Assembly: GCF_001517085.1 (NCBI RefSeq)
Contig: NZ_LRAC01000120.1
Coordinates: 335,151 to 399,150 of the forward strand
Source of the DNA: Paenibacillus sp. DMB5
GTDB taxonomy: Bacteria > Bacillota > Bacilli > Paenibacillales > Paenibacillaceae
Reading direction: 5' to 3'
Length of the DNA: 64,000 bases
Below the pieces are notes generated by a model, which saw only the letters and a list, made by a program, of their open reading frames with translations, ran no database searches and was not told where the DNA came from. Position numbers and translations under genes: made by a program. Position 1 is the stretch's first letter, and every line of letters starts with the position of its first letter. Below, one piece after another: positions 1-12,342 of this stretch.

Positions 1-35
1 GGCTGACAGCTTGCCAGTCTCGTAATTCTCTGTAT

Positions 36-92
36 GTAAAAAACTCCTCCGTATGGCTGCCCGTTGGATACAGGCAGTCAGACGGAGGAGTT
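36..92 (-). terminator. Rho-independent terminator of the nucleotidase operon
   Basis: An 11-base inverted repeat (AACTCCTCCGT at 42-52 and ACGGAGGAGTT at 82-92) with an inner GGCTGCC/GGCAG match is followed, on the minus strand, by a run of T (36-42). It lies just downstream of the stop codon at 115, so it ends the two-gene minus-strand operon. Confidence 0.8.
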
Positions 93-114
93 CTTTAGAT
101 TTTGGGTCAGCGGA

Positions 115-678
115 TTAACGCTCCAGCAGCAGCAGCTCATCAATCCGCTCCTTCGCACCCTTCCAGGAGGTCATCAGCGGAAACGCATACTCCTCCCTTG
201 CCCTTAGATTCCACGGATGCGGGATGCACAGCACCTTTTTACCTTCCTGAACAGCAGGCAGCAGATTATGCGGCCCGTCGTCGATCAGCAGATCAAAATT
301 AATCAGATGCTTCCGTTTAGCTGTGAAGAAGTTTTCAGCAGGAATAAATGGCATATGCTTCTGCAGCCAGTTCCACTTTTCGGTGACAGACTTGGGTGCA
401 GCCGCAGTAACGATAATGACATCATAGGCGTTATGCAGCTTTTCCATTTCCTCCACCACATGCTCGTCAAACAGCTCCAGCTCCTCATAAAGCCCCGGTC
501 TCCCAAAAAAGAGCTCCTGTGTACTGTCGGGATGGCGCAAATGATCCGTGTTCCAGTCAATCATATCCTCATAGCGGAGGAGATGCGTCGGGAAATCATT
601 GTTGTTATGGTAAATAGCCCGTTTAACCAGATGACAGATGGTATCATCCATATCGACTGCGATAACCGGTTTTCTCAT
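115..678 (-). CDS. 5'(3')-deoxyribonucleotidase-like HAD phosphatase
   Basis: A 187-residue HAD-superfamily protein of the NT5C type. The N-terminal motif VDMDDT (Asp9, Asp11) supplies the nucleophile and the general acid of this superfamily, and IIVTAAA (about residue 89) and LLIDDGPHNL (about 130) fit HAD motifs II and IV. The family removes phosphate from deoxynucleoside monophosphates in the cytosol. The start ATG overlaps the stop of the upstream GNAT gene by four bases (ATGA), so the two are translationally coupled. Substrate specificity cannot be read from the sequence. Confidence 0.8.
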   Translation of the reverse strand: MRKPVIAVDMDDTICHLVKRAIYHNNNDFPTHLLRYEDMIDWNTDHLRHPDSTQELFFGRPGLYEELELFDEHVVEEMEKLHNAYDVIIVTAAAPKSVTEKWNWLQKHMPFIPAENFFTAKRKHLINFDLLIDDGPHNLLPAVQEGKKVLCIPHPWNLRAREEYAFPLMTSWKGAKERIDELLLLER

Positions 679-1187
679 AGGCAGCTCCTATTCATGCTCT
701 GCTTGTTATGCTTTTCAAGCGCTTTTATATACCAGGCATCACACGCAAAATGCTCTGATCCGGCCAGCGGCTCATCAAGAATAGTGAAACCGTGCTTCTG
801 ATAGAATCTGTTCGCTGCACCCATCGTCTGCAGGGTTTCCAGATAACATTGCTTATAATGGTGAGCTGCAAAATCCAGCGCAGTCTTCAGCAGCTCAGCC
901 GCAATACCGGTGCCTCTGGTTGCGCTGGCAAGATACATCTTTTGCAGCTCACACACCTCATCCGACTCTGCAAAAGGTGCAATTCCGCAGCCGCCCAGCA
1001 CCTGGCCGTCCTCCTCAACAATCCAGTATGCCCGGTTATCAGCAGAGTTGTAATAGCTGTAGAGATCATGCATGCTGTCATCAGCCCAGGCGAGGCCTTC
1101 ACGGTTGCCGCCAAATTCGATCAGACATTCTCTGATGATTTGCTCAATGAAACGGTTGTCCGTATGTTCTATCTGTCTAATCTTCAT
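675..1187 (-). CDS. GNAT-family N-acetyltransferase
   Basis: A 170-residue single-domain GNAT protein. The motif A region is visible as KMYLASATRGTGIAAELL (about residues 83-100), where the RGTGIA stretch would bind the acetyl-CoA pyrophosphate, and the C-terminal FYQKHGF is the usual motif B end. A purine-rich site (GGAGGCAGGGG) precedes the ATG. It is the first gene of a two-gene operon with the HAD nucleotidase. The acetyl acceptor is unknown. Confidence 0.8.
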   Translation of the reverse strand: MKIRQIEHTDNRFIEQIIRECLIEFGGNREGLAWADDSMHDLYSYYNSADNRAYWIVEEDGQVLGGCGIAPFAESDEVCELQKMYLASATRGTGIAAELLKTALDFAAHHYKQCYLETLQTMGAANRFYQKHGFTILDEPLAGSEHFACDAWYIKALEKHNKQSMNRSCL

Positions 1188-1316
1188 TTGCCCCTGCCTC
1201 CATCTTGTACGATTTACTTTTGTAATTATACAAGATAACCGGGCAATGAACTATACTGGTAAAAGGCCAGAAACCGGTTACTATACACTTATGACAATAA
1301 TAAAGGAGATTTGATG

Positions 1317-1904
1317 ATGAACAAGCTCGTCTTTTTTCTCGGTCCTGGCGGCGCCGGCAAAACAAGTTTGGCCAAAGCTGTGGCTTCCCGCCGTAAGGCG
1401 GCGGTACTGGATATGGATATCCTGTTACGCCCTGCCGCCACGGCAATAATGACTATGCACGGACTTGACCCTGATGACCGGGATTCGGACGAATATAAAA
1501 GGCTCTGCCGTGATTTGGGTTACCGGATTACTATGGATACCGCACTTGATAACATCGGCCTCTCCGCCGATCTTTATGTCGTCGGACCCTTCACCAAGGA
1601 GGCTGCTGATCCGGCTTGGATTGAGACTGAGCTGCAGCGGATCGGCATGACTTTGCAGGAGGTTGAAGTGAAGGTGGTGCTGGTCACCTTGAAGGACGAA
1701 GAGCTGTTTCGTGAACGGATTGCCGGCCGCAACTCTCCGCTTGACGGCTGGAAGTTCCGGAACTGGGAGCTGTTCCGCTCCGCATTCAGCCCCCGAACGG
1801 TCGCCTGGCCGCTGCCGGAAGTAAATGTAGCGGTCATTGACAATTCGAGTCCTGAGCTTGATGTGACTGCGGGCAAAGTGGAACAGTTTATCTACGGGGA
1901 ATAA
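1317..1904 (+). CDS. P-loop NTPase / kinase-like protein
   Basis: About 195 residues with a clear Walker A motif (GPGGAGKTS) directly at the N-terminus and an Asp-rich strand (AVLDMDILL) after it, as in small nucleotide- or antibiotic-phosphorylating P-loop kinases. A late RERIAGRNSPLDGWK segment resembles a lid with arginines. No known family is certain. Three starts are stacked (TTG 1311, ATG 1314, ATG 1317). The AAGGAGA site at 1303-1309 gives the best spacing to 1317. It is divergent from the GNAT-nucleotidase operon and stands alone. Confidence 0.65.
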   Translation: MNKLVFFLGPGGAGKTSLAKAVASRRKAAVLDMDILLRPAATAIMTMHGLDPDDRDSDEYKRLCRDLGYRITMDTALDNIGLSADLYVVGPFTKEAADPAWIETELQRIGMTLQEVEVKVVLVTLKDEELFRERIAGRNSPLDGWKFRNWELFRSAFSPRTVAWPLPEVNVAVIDNSSPELDVTAGKVEQFIYGE

Positions 1905-2007
1905 GCCTGGGTTAACGCAGTGCCGCCTATTTATTCCGTCTTCGTGCCCGTTAAGCCCGGACCGCATAAAATAGCTTCAAGATAACAAGGGGATGGCGGG
2001 ATGAATA

Positions 2008-3162
2008 ATGGAAGAAATGAGCGGAAAGGCTAACCCTGCAGGCACAAATCTATGTGCATCCGGGTTTTACCAAGACGTATGGGAATGGGAAGCTTCGGCT
2101 TCCTCTGGAGACGGGATCAGGCTTAGTCCTTTTGATTTTGGCGAAACCGCTGAATATGAGGCCCCCAAAACGGTTGAAACGGAAGTTCACCCGTATTTGA
2201 AATCCTATACTCTACATCCCGAAGGCGGATATATTGCATACATTCCAAATGGGCGTGTCTGGGGACCCTCTGGTTCAGTCCTGACATCGGAAGATAAACT
2301 GATCTACGACCTTTCTCCGGAATACGATGGACAACTTAACAGAATGCTGACAGCGGAGGAACACCCGGCTTTACACCGCCAGAAGGCCCGGGAGCATTAC
2401 GACCTTCAGGGGACGGCTGCCGTGTTGACCTTTTGCGGGAGCCATAATTATTTTCATTGGTTATATGATGTGCTGCCGCGTCTGGGTATGCTTAGAATAC
2501 TAAATATCCCTTTTCAAACCCTTATCATGAACCCGAATCCTTATGGAAATTTCGTACAGGATACGTTAACTATGTTTGGCATAGCGGAATCGTCTGTGAT
2601 CCGCACGGGCGAAGACCGGCAAATTCAGGCCGAACTGCTGGTGGCACCTTCACTGATGATGAATTCCCATTACCCGCCTTGGTCCACTTCTGTCCTGCGT
2701 AAGTTTATGCTGCCGGGACGCGACACCACGCTCCGTGCTCCGGGCCGTATTTTTATCTCCCGGAGTAAAGCCTCTTCCCGCCGGATCACCAATGAGAATG
2801 AAGTAATCCGTTGTTTGGAGCCATATGGCTTCGTTCCTGTCTGTCTGGAGGATTGGACCGTAGCCCAGCAAATTCAGCTGTTTGCTTCCGCAAAAGTGAT
2901 TGTTTCGCCGCATGGTGCAGGCTTGTCCAATCTTGCTTTTTGCATGATGGGAACCGTTGTTGTCGAAATTTTTCATAGACGGCATGTAGTGCCTACTTAT
3001 TGGATGATCAGCAACCACAACAAACTCGATTACTATATGATGTACGGGCAGGCTGACGAAACGCTGCAGGACCGTTTTTCGGGATTTGCGGACTTATCGG
3101 TGGATCTGGATCTGCTGAAGCAAACTCTTGGTTTAGCCGGACTGAACAAGCAAAAAATATGA
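2008..3162 (+). CDS. GT61-family (DUF563) glycosyltransferase
   Basis: A 384-residue soluble protein with the hallmarks of glycosyltransferase family 61: NYFHWLYDVLPRL (about residue 148), RIFISRSKASSRR (about 248) and the C-terminal PHGAGLSNLAFC (about 304). Members transfer sugars in exopolysaccharide or spore-surface glycan synthesis. There is no signal peptide, so it should act in the cytoplasm. It stands alone rather than in a polysaccharide cluster. The start has only a weak GGCGGG site upstream. The acceptor and sugar donor are unknown. Confidence 0.8.
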   Translation: MEEMSGKANPAGTNLCASGFYQDVWEWEASASSGDGIRLSPFDFGETAEYEAPKTVETEVHPYLKSYTLHPEGGYIAYIPNGRVWGPSGSVLTSEDKLIYDLSPEYDGQLNRMLTAEEHPALHRQKAREHYDLQGTAAVLTFCGSHNYFHWLYDVLPRLGMLRILNIPFQTLIMNPNPYGNFVQDTLTMFGIAESSVIRTGEDRQIQAELLVAPSLMMNSHYPPWSTSVLRKFMLPGRDTTLRAPGRIFISRSKASSRRITNENEVIRCLEPYGFVPVCLEDWTVAQQIQLFASAKVIVSPHGAGLSNLAFCMMGTVVVEIFHRRHVVPTYWMISNHNKLDYYMMYGQADETLQDRFSGFADLSVDLDLLKQTLGLAGLNKQKI

Positions 3163-3302
3163 AAAAACCATTCGATAGCGCAGATGTAATATCATTCCTA
3201 TTGCATTCAAAGCGAATCTGAAATATATTGAATATATAAATAGTTGACCCCTCAATCATTGATGGATCAAATAAAAATATAAACTTCAAGGAGAGAACCA
3301 GC

Positions 3303-3941
3303 ATGAAAGAATTTCAGCAAACCAATGATTTTAATGAGATTGTATATGGACGCCGTTCCATCAAAACCTATGATCCCTCTGTGAAAATCAGCAGAGAAGA
3401 AATGACGGAAATTCTGAAGGAAGCCAGTACGGCTCCTTCGTCTATCAATATGCAGCCATGGCGCTTCCTGGTAATTGACAGTGAAGAAGGAAAGCAAAAG
3501 CTCGCTCCCCTCTCGCGTTTCAATAAGGAGAAAGTTCTTCAGGCCTCTGCTGTCATTGCAATCTTTGGCGACATGAACAATTTCGATTACGCAGAGGAAA
3601 TCTATGGTAAAGCTGTAGAGCTCGGCTATATGCCGCAAGAAGTAAAAGATTATCAGCTGAATGCCTTCAAGCCCCTGTATTCGCAGATTAGCGATAAAGA
3701 TATGCGCGATATTATTCTGCTCGATGCCGGGCTGGTGTCCATGCAGCTGATGCTGGTTGCACGTGCGCACGGGTACGACACGAATCCGATCGGCGGCTAT
3801 GAGAAGGACCAGATCGCTGAAGCCTTCGGATTGGACAAAGAGCGCTATCTGCCGGTCATGCTGCTGACCATCGGTAAGGCTGCCAGTGAAGGCTTCACTT
3901 CTTACCGTCTGCCAGTTGACCAAACGACAGTTTGGGCTTAA
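3303..3941 (+). CDS. Nitroreductase-family FMN oxidoreductase
   Basis: A 212-residue NfsB/YdgI-type nitroreductase. The N-terminal GRRSIKTYDPS motif binds FMN phosphate, APSSINMQPWRF (about residues 49-60) is the second conserved flavin contact and the GGYEK segment (about 164) sits where the family closes the active site. Such enzymes use NAD(P)H to reduce nitro groups or quinones. An AAGGAGA site lies nine bases before the ATG. A terminator follows at 3977-4006, and a MarR gene follows on the same strand, suggesting a redox- or xenobiotic-responsive pair. Confidence 0.88.
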   Translation: MKEFQQTNDFNEIVYGRRSIKTYDPSVKISREEMTEILKEASTAPSSINMQPWRFLVIDSEEGKQKLAPLSRFNKEKVLQASAVIAIFGDMNNFDYAEEIYGKAVELGYMPQEVKDYQLNAFKPLYSQISDKDMRDIILLDAGLVSMQLMLVARAHGYDTNPIGGYEKDQIAEAFGLDKERYLPVMLLTIGKAASEGFTSYRLPVDQTTVWA

Positions 3942-3976
3942 GGTAAACATTATCTGCTTACTTGAATAACTATTGC

Positions 3977-4006
3977 AGAAGACGGAGAACAGCTCCGTCT
4001 TCTTTT
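3977..4006 (+). terminator. Terminator between nitroreductase and marR
   Basis: A perfect 11-base inverted repeat (AGAAGACGGAG / CTCCGTCTTCT) with a five-base loop, followed by TTT. It lies between the nitroreductase stop and the MarR start, so the two genes may be only partly co-transcribed. Confidence 0.8.
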
Positions 4007-4031
4007 AACATCACATCAAGGAGGGAACACC

Positions 4032-4457
4032 ATGAATTGTTCAATGGAACAAGAAGCTGTATTGTACCTGCTCAAAAAAATGAGTAATGAGCTCAGCCCG
4101 AAATTCGAGCGCTGCACAGGCATCGGCTCTTCGAGGTACGATCTGCTATATCAGCTATATATCGCGGATGAGGTAACCCAGAGTAACCTGCAGAAGGCCA
4201 TTCACATCGACAGTGCTGCTATTACACGTCACCTGAAGCAGCTTGAGGCGGAAGGCATGGTGACCAGAAGACGCAACCCGGAAGATCAGCGGGTGACTTT
4301 TGTGCGGCTGACCGAGGAATGCCGGAGTCGCATTGTGAATCTTAACAAGGAACGGACCGAATTCGTCCGGCAGCTGCTTAACGGCTTCAGTGAGCAGGAG
4401 ATGAGTCTGCTGACAGACATGCTAACCCGGTTGCATCACAATCTGAAGGATCTTTAA
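4032..4457 (+). CDS. MarR-family transcriptional regulator
   Basis: A 141-residue winged-helix repressor. The recognition helix region reads IHIDSAAITRHLKQLEAEGMV (about residues 55-75) and is followed by the wing TRRRNPEDQRVTFVRLTE with the family's D-R contact. An AAGGAGG site precedes the ATG. The gene follows the nitroreductase after a terminator. The likely role, inferred from position, is control of that nitroreductase in response to a small aromatic or oxidative ligand. Two cysteines (residues 3 and 25) could be redox sensing, but this is only a possibility. Confidence 0.85.
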   Translation: MNCSMEQEAVLYLLKKMSNELSPKFERCTGIGSSRYDLLYQLYIADEVTQSNLQKAIHIDSAAITRHLKQLEAEGMVTRRRNPEDQRVTFVRLTEECRSRIVNLNKERTEFVRQLLNGFSEQEMSLLTDMLTRLHHNLKDL

Positions 4458-4540
4458 GGTGTCGTATAAGGCGGATTTTGCGTCCGCCGCCGCGGAACCC
4501 GGCTCCAGTCTGAGTCATCATGCTTCATGCATGAGATAGG

Positions 4541-6214
4541 TTAGCCGCGTTTGGCAGCTTGCATCAGCTCTTCAAGAACCTGCTTCTTATCCCCTTCAGC
4601 CTTGTCAGCAAGCTTCTTCAGCTTGTCCTTACCGCCCCAAATAAGGTACACAAGATGTTCCACCTGGTAGTACTGGAGACCGCGGACCTGATTGAGCAGC
4701 AGTGTGAGCAGCTGATCATCCTCGATCTCTTTAATCATCTTTAGCTTTAATGAATCCGTACTGTACAGCATACACGTAACCAGAATAGAAAGAGTCTCCG
4801 TGCTAATGCCGTAATGACCATATAATGCTGCTGTGAACCCGTTCTGGACCGACTGATGTTCAACGTCTACCTTTTCCATGTATTCTCTGACCAATGGGAA
4901 GTATGCCCGGTCTGTGAGACCAAGGCCAAAGACCGCATAGCTGCCCGGCATGCAGCACTTCTCCCCTTCCGCATCCGTATACCATTCGAAGGTTTCCATG
5001 GCAGCCCTTGCGTACTCTTCCAGCAACGGGTGGACCTCAGGGTACTCAAGCGCATTCGCAAAAAAACGGTGCGTGCCCGACTTGGCTAGTCCCTTGATCG
5101 GCAGCCAGCTTTTAACTGAAGATTTCAGCTTAATCTGATAGCTTTTGGGAAAGCCACGTTCAAGCAGCGTAATCAGGAACCGGAGCGCCTGACCGTAGCT
5201 CTCCCCTGACTCCTGCTTCATATGGATACTTACCTCAGCAAACACATCATTAGCTATACAATCCACCAGTTCAGCCTTAAGTCTGGTAACATCCTCAGCC
5301 AAGGCTCCGCTGCCCTCCCGGATTAGCCGGTCAGCCCGGGTGCTGCCGAGTGCGGTCACGCAATTCAGGAAGGTGAGCCCGGTGCTTCTGCTGTAGGAAG
5401 GCTCATATCTGAGGATGCTTACTGCACTATAGATCACCAGCTCTACAGCTTCTTGTCCGCTCCCGCTCTTCTCCAGCACGGCACCGTTCTTCTTCGTATA
5501 TTCCTTCTGCCATTCGCTGCCTGTGTTCTCGAAGTATCGGGGCAGCCACTGCTCCTCAACCCAATTCCTTAGGGCCACGGTCAGTGTATTGCGGTGCTCT
5601 GCAAGCTGCTTGCTTCCCTTATTCAGCTCTTGTATCCGCTCATACAGTCCAATGATTCTGCCGGAATCCAAGACAGGAAACAATTCTTCATCCAGCAGAT
5701 GCCGGGCTAAGAAAAAAGTTTCTAATGGTTTGGTCGGATATTTGCCGGCTTCAAGCTTGCTGGAGATATAGGAGCTGATCCGGTCCAGCAGCAGCTGCTT
5801 CTTCGCGTCGTCCATATATTTGAGAATAGGCACTTTGACAGTGCTGCCGTTTATTACTTGGAAGTTCCCTTCAAAATTAAACCGGTAATCCAGCACTGCA
5901 GAAGGGAGTGAATTTAATCTATGCTGCATATAACGGGCAAGCTCAGGAACAATCTGCTCCCGCACCTGCTCCTCTGTAAGCCCGCCGCTGGTACTCAGCC
6001 TGCTTTTGCCCGGCACAGATAAATCCAGTGGGTAATCCGTCACATCCACTCTGCCACCCTCATATTTAAGGAGTGCGTACCCGTGAATGCCGACCTGAAG
6101 CGTAGTGCGTTTTACAATTTTCTCTGCATCCTTATCGTTGATGTATGCGATCCACTTGTCTATTTCCTGCTTCATTTCTTCAAGAATAGCTTCCATTGAA
6201 TAATCCATGGCCAT
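4541..6214 (-). CDS. Uncharacterised 557-residue soluble protein
   Basis: A long intact reading frame with a good AAAGGAG site before the ATG. I do not recognise the family with certainty; a Bacillus/Paenibacillus DUF (possibly DUF6138) is a guess. The protein is mostly helical and acidic, has no signal peptide or membrane segment and no cysteine pattern, and shows no catalytic motif I can name. The N-terminal 140 residues contain beta-rich stretches, the rest looks like helical repeats. It is monocistronic, and no neighbour hints at a function. Confidence 0.7.
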   Translation of the reverse strand: MAMDYSMEAILEEMKQEIDKWIAYINDKDAEKIVKRTTLQVGIHGYALLKYEGGRVDVTDYPLDLSVPGKSRLSTSGGLTEEQVREQIVPELARYMQHRLNSLPSAVLDYRFNFEGNFQVINGSTVKVPILKYMDDAKKQLLLDRISSYISSKLEAGKYPTKPLETFFLARHLLDEELFPVLDSGRIIGLYERIQELNKGSKQLAEHRNTLTVALRNWVEEQWLPRYFENTGSEWQKEYTKKNGAVLEKSGSGQEAVELVIYSAVSILRYEPSYSRSTGLTFLNCVTALGSTRADRLIREGSGALAEDVTRLKAELVDCIANDVFAEVSIHMKQESGESYGQALRFLITLLERGFPKSYQIKLKSSVKSWLPIKGLAKSGTHRFFANALEYPEVHPLLEEYARAAMETFEWYTDAEGEKCCMPGSYAVFGLGLTDRAYFPLVREYMEKVDVEHQSVQNGFTAALYGHYGISTETLSILVTCMLYSTDSLKLKMIKEIEDDQLLTLLLNQVRGLQYYQVEHLVYLIWGGKDKLKKLADKAEGDKKQVLEELMQAAKRG

Positions 6215-6432
6215 TACAAGCTCCTTTACACAGCAATATCGGAAGTGAGGTTATGAAATCTACTCTATTATTAATTACATTAGATATTACAGTATCTTTA
6301 TATACTGTTCAAATTTGCTCCAAAACAGGAATGGCCAGCTCTGTTATCCGCTGATAACCTATCTGGTTAGGTGATTTATCTACGGTGAATGAGTCAAAGA
6401 GCAGCCGGGGGCTGCTCTTTTTTTAATGACAA
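6215..6432. other. Intergenic spacer with one plus-facing hairpin
   Basis: This stretch separates the start of the 557-residue gene from the end of a GNAT gene. Its left part is AT-rich and presumably carries the promoter of the 557-residue gene. The right part carries a terminator-like hairpin described separately. No small gene with a ribosome binding site was found. Confidence 0.5.
6396..6424 (+). terminator. Terminator-like hairpin facing plus strand
   Basis: The inverted repeat AAAGAGCAGCC / GGCTGCTCTTT is followed by four further T on the plus strand. No plus-strand gene lies upstream, so it may simply act on the minus-strand GNAT transcript that ends at 6433, or be a remnant. Confidence 0.55.
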
Positions 6433-6984
6433 TCATATAGTTACTTTTACGATTCCGTAGTAATGCTTATCATCGTATACTCCAGTATCGCTATAATAGT
6501 AACTTTCTTTATGTGTACCTTCATATTGCATATGAGCTTTCTGCATCACCTTTCCAGATACCGCATTCTGCCCGCGGTGATATGCCTGCAGCCGGTGCAG
6601 TGAAGTATGGGTAAAGGTATACTGTATTACTGCTGTTAAAGCCTCAGTGGCATACCCATTATTTTGATACGACCGGCCGATGCAGTATTCAATTTCAGCA
6701 AGATGATGGTCCTCGTCAACCTGACAAAAGGCGATTTGTCCAATACATTCCTCATGATCTTTAAGTATGATCGCCCACCGGTAAAAATCATTTCTATTAT
6801 AGGACAGCACCCATTGCTGCAGTAACTCTTCTACTAAAGCTATACTACTATAGACAGGTTCACCGTAATTGCTTTGGACATCTATGTCATTGATCCAGTT
6901 AGCATGCATACTCGGTGCATCTTCCACTCTAAATGGTCTTAGCTTCAACCTTACAGTATTTATGGTTTCAGTTGCCGCCCGCAA
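6433..6984 (-). CDS. RimJ/RimL-type GNAT acetyltransferase
   Basis: A 183-residue GNAT. Motifs are RLKLRPFRVEDA near the N-terminus, IEYCIGRSYQNNGYATEAL (about residues 96-114, acetyl-CoA binding) and HRLQAYHRGQNAVSGKVMQK (about 132-151). This order is that of the RimJ/RimL subgroup that acetylates alpha-amino groups or small molecules. The start is TTG, supported by a GGAGGG site at suitable spacing. The usual GF-EG end is changed to AHMQYEG, a modest divergence. Confidence 0.8.
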   Translation of the reverse strand: MRAATETINTVRLKLRPFRVEDAPSMHANWINDIDVQSNYGEPVYSSIALVEELLQQWVLSYNRNDFYRWAIILKDHEECIGQIAFCQVDEDHHLAEIEYCIGRSYQNNGYATEALTAVIQYTFTHTSLHRLQAYHRGQNAVSGKVMQKAHMQYEGTHKESYYYSDTGVYDDKHYYGIVKVTI

Positions 6985-7094
6985 TGATTTCCCTCCATCA
7001 TCACATGATTATTCTGAAGATACATTCAGTTTACCGGCAGATTATAAAAGCGGCCATACACTAAACCACAGTAAATTTAGACTTCCACACTGCA

Positions 7095-8017
7095 CTATTC
7101 CACTGACACACTTGCATCCCATGCCTCTCCGTTCAGCTCAGAATTGATGGTAATGGCAGTCAACGCGCCGGAAGCTGCCGCTGCAATCGCCTGATACTTT
7201 TCAGAGGCGGCATCTCCTGCTGAGAAGACTCCGGGGATATTGGTTTTGCCAAAATCATCAGTGAGTACACTGCCCCCATCATTCATTTCACAGCCTAATG
7301 CTTGCGGGAGATCCGAGCCTCTTGTCAGCTTGGGAGCGAAAAAAATCCCCTCGCAAGGAAGTCTGGTTTCATCCTCTAAAACCACCTGCTGCACCATTCC
7401 TCCCTCCGATTCAATTGTTCTTATTGCTGCTTCATGCACCAGCACCCCATGCCGCGCCAGCTCCCCGCGTTCTTCACCGGTCAATTCCGCCGGCCCGTTA
7501 GTACAAATACTGTAATCTTTCGTCCAGCCGGAGATTACTTTTGCCAGGTGCAGTGCGTGGGCTCCACTGACAATCAGGATGAGCTTCTTGTCCCGGAGCT
7601 CCCAGCCGTCACAATACGGGCAGACAAAGGCGCTTGTGCCATAGACCTCAGCCAGTCCGTCAACGGTCAGCGGAAGATCTTTTTTTCCAACAGCAAAAAG
7701 CAGCTTCTTACAATGATATACCGCGCCTGAGACTGTTGTAATTTCAAAAGCGCCATCTTTCCCTGAAACGGCTGAAGCAGTGTCACTGACACAGCTAACA
7801 GACGGATATGCCGCCAGCTCCTCATGCGCCGTCTTCCGGAATTCCCTTGGACTTGCCCCATCTCTTGTAAGAAAGCCATGTGTCTCACGTGTAACGATAT
7901 TCCTCGGCTGCAGATCGTCAATCACAATGACAGATTTTCGGCCCGGCCCAGAACTAACGCTGCATTTAGACCCGCCGGTCCTCCGCCGATAATAACTACA
8001 TCTGATTTTCCACTCAT
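7095..8017 (-). pseudogene. Thioredoxin-reductase-like flavoprotein, frameshifted near the N-terminus
   Basis: Reading from ATG 8017 gives MSGKSDVVIIGGGPAGLNAA, the FAD-binding Rossmann start, but this frame is lost near 7940-7949 (GGGCCGGGCCG on the coding strand). The rest, from VIVIDDLQPRN through CPYCDG (the redox CxxC) to the GVFSAGDAAS FAD motif, is in another frame. Adding one base restores 308 codons, a normal length for this family. It is either a pseudogene or an indel error. An alternative TTG at 8021 would bypass the Rossmann glycines and is implausible. Function if intact: NAD(P)H-dependent FAD disulfide oxidoreductase. Confidence 0.8.
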
Positions 8018-8191
8018 CCAAAGCACCCTTTCAAGAGTTATAATATCCGTAATTATAAAAAGCTATTACAGACTCCTTATATCTACGATAGCCGGAACAG
8101 GTGCATAAAGCAAGTCTTTTTCTTGCATCGTAGTGCATCATATAACCGTATTACCGTTAAAATTTGGCCTTCACCAGTTTCTTTAAGACCT

Positions 8192-8238
8192 AAGGCACGC
8201 TCTGCTGTCCACCCCGGACTATGCGGAACGTGCCTTTT
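8192..8238. terminator. Hairpin downstream of araC-type gene
   Basis: AAGGCACG (8192-8199) pairs with CGTGCCTT (8229-8236), with a long GC-rich loop, and is followed by TT on the plus strand. It lies seven bases beyond the AraC stop at 8246 and could end that minus-strand transcript. Confidence 0.45.
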
Positions 8239-8245
8239 CCTATTA

Positions 8246-9067
8246 TCATGTATCCAGCCCGTGCAGCTGTTTGAACTGCTCCGGCTGCATACCGGTCAAC
8301 CGTTTGAATACAGCACAGAAGTAGCTGGCATTCTCGAAGCCGGTCAGCTGGGCAATCTCATACAGCTTTTTCTCCCGCTGCTGGAACATCAGCTGCTTGC
8401 TGCGGTTAATGCGCTGCTTGTTGATATAGGTCACCGGCCGGTCATGAACCGTCCGCTGAAACAGCCGGCACAGGTATTGCGGCGAAACAGAAATCACCTC
8501 TGCCAGCTCCTTCAAGGGCAGTGCCCGATGCAGATGCTGCTCAATATGTTCCAGCACCGGCTTGATCCGCACCAGCTCATCCTCCTCGCTGGCAGGCGGG
8601 AGATTCCGCTTCAGGTCGAGCAGCATCGCATACAGCAGCTTGGAGCGCTCCAGATTATTGTCCAGATCATTGGCATCCGGCAGCTGAAGCAGCTCATGAA
8701 ACGGAACCAGAAGCTCAATATCCCTCAATCTCCGGACTCCTGATTCCCGGATACCAGCATATGATAGCATTCCCCCTGCCTCTCTCCCGTTAAACGATAT
8801 CCATGCCAGCTCCCATTCCCGGCTAATGGGTGTGTAGGAATGAGGTATATCAGGGAAGGTGAAGAATATCTCTCCGGGTCCAACTACATACCGCTTCTCC
8901 CCGACTGTCAGTTCCCCTTTACCGCTCAGCACCTGATGCAGCTGGTAATCGGGAAATCCGGCAGGACGTGCGGTTTCTTCCTGATGCTCCCAATATCCAA
9001 TCGTTGTAGAATACAGCGGCAGCTGAATCGTATCATCCACCGCGCAGAACACCATCATGCTCTTCAT
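8246..9067 (-). CDS. AraC-family transcriptional regulator
   Basis: A 273-residue regulator with an N-terminal cupin (about residues 20-140, with GKGELTVGEKRYVVGPGEIFF) and a C-terminal double helix-turn-helix (about 170-268). The second HTH carries the family signature with YEIAQLTGFENASYFCAVFKR followed by GMQPEQFKQ. It is divergently placed from the beta-galactosidase gene with only about 110 bases between the starts. By analogy with many sugar-utilisation loci it is likely the galactoside-responsive activator of that gene. Confidence 0.88.
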   Translation of the reverse strand: MKSMMVFCAVDDTIQLPLYSTTIGYWEHQEETARPAGFPDYQLHQVLSGKGELTVGEKRYVVGPGEIFFTFPDIPHSYTPISREWELAWISFNGREAGGMLSYAGIRESGVRRLRDIELLVPFHELLQLPDANDLDNNLERSKLLYAMLLDLKRNLPPASEEDELVRIKPVLEHIEQHLHRALPLKELAEVISVSPQYLCRLFQRTVHDRPVTYINKQRINRSKQLMFQQREKKLYEIAQLTGFENASYFCAVFKRLTGMQPEQFKQLHGLDT

Positions 9068-9106
9068 AGTTATCCACCTGTTTCATATTTTATTATAAGA
9101 CACTAA

Positions 9107-12289
<3,183 letters not shown>

Positions 12290-12306
12290 GACGTATCGTT
12301 AGTTAT

Positions 12307-12342
12307 AAGGAGAGTCCGCGTTATGCGGACTCTCCTTTTATT
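12307..12342. terminator. Bidirectional terminator between lacZ and sgrR
   Basis: A 13-base perfect inverted repeat (AAGGAGAGTCCGC / GCGGACTCTCCTT) with a short loop, followed by TTTATTTTA. It lies between convergent genes and can serve both. Confidence 0.85.

Noticed and set aside
217..801. A 194-codon plus-strand frame across the nucleotidase gene
   Set aside because: Antisense to two overlapping real genes, with no start signal.
8123..8743. A 206-codon plus-strand frame opposite the AraC gene
   Set aside because: It is the antisense shadow of the AraC-family gene, has no ribosome binding site, and its Gln/Leu-rich composition is typical of antisense reading.
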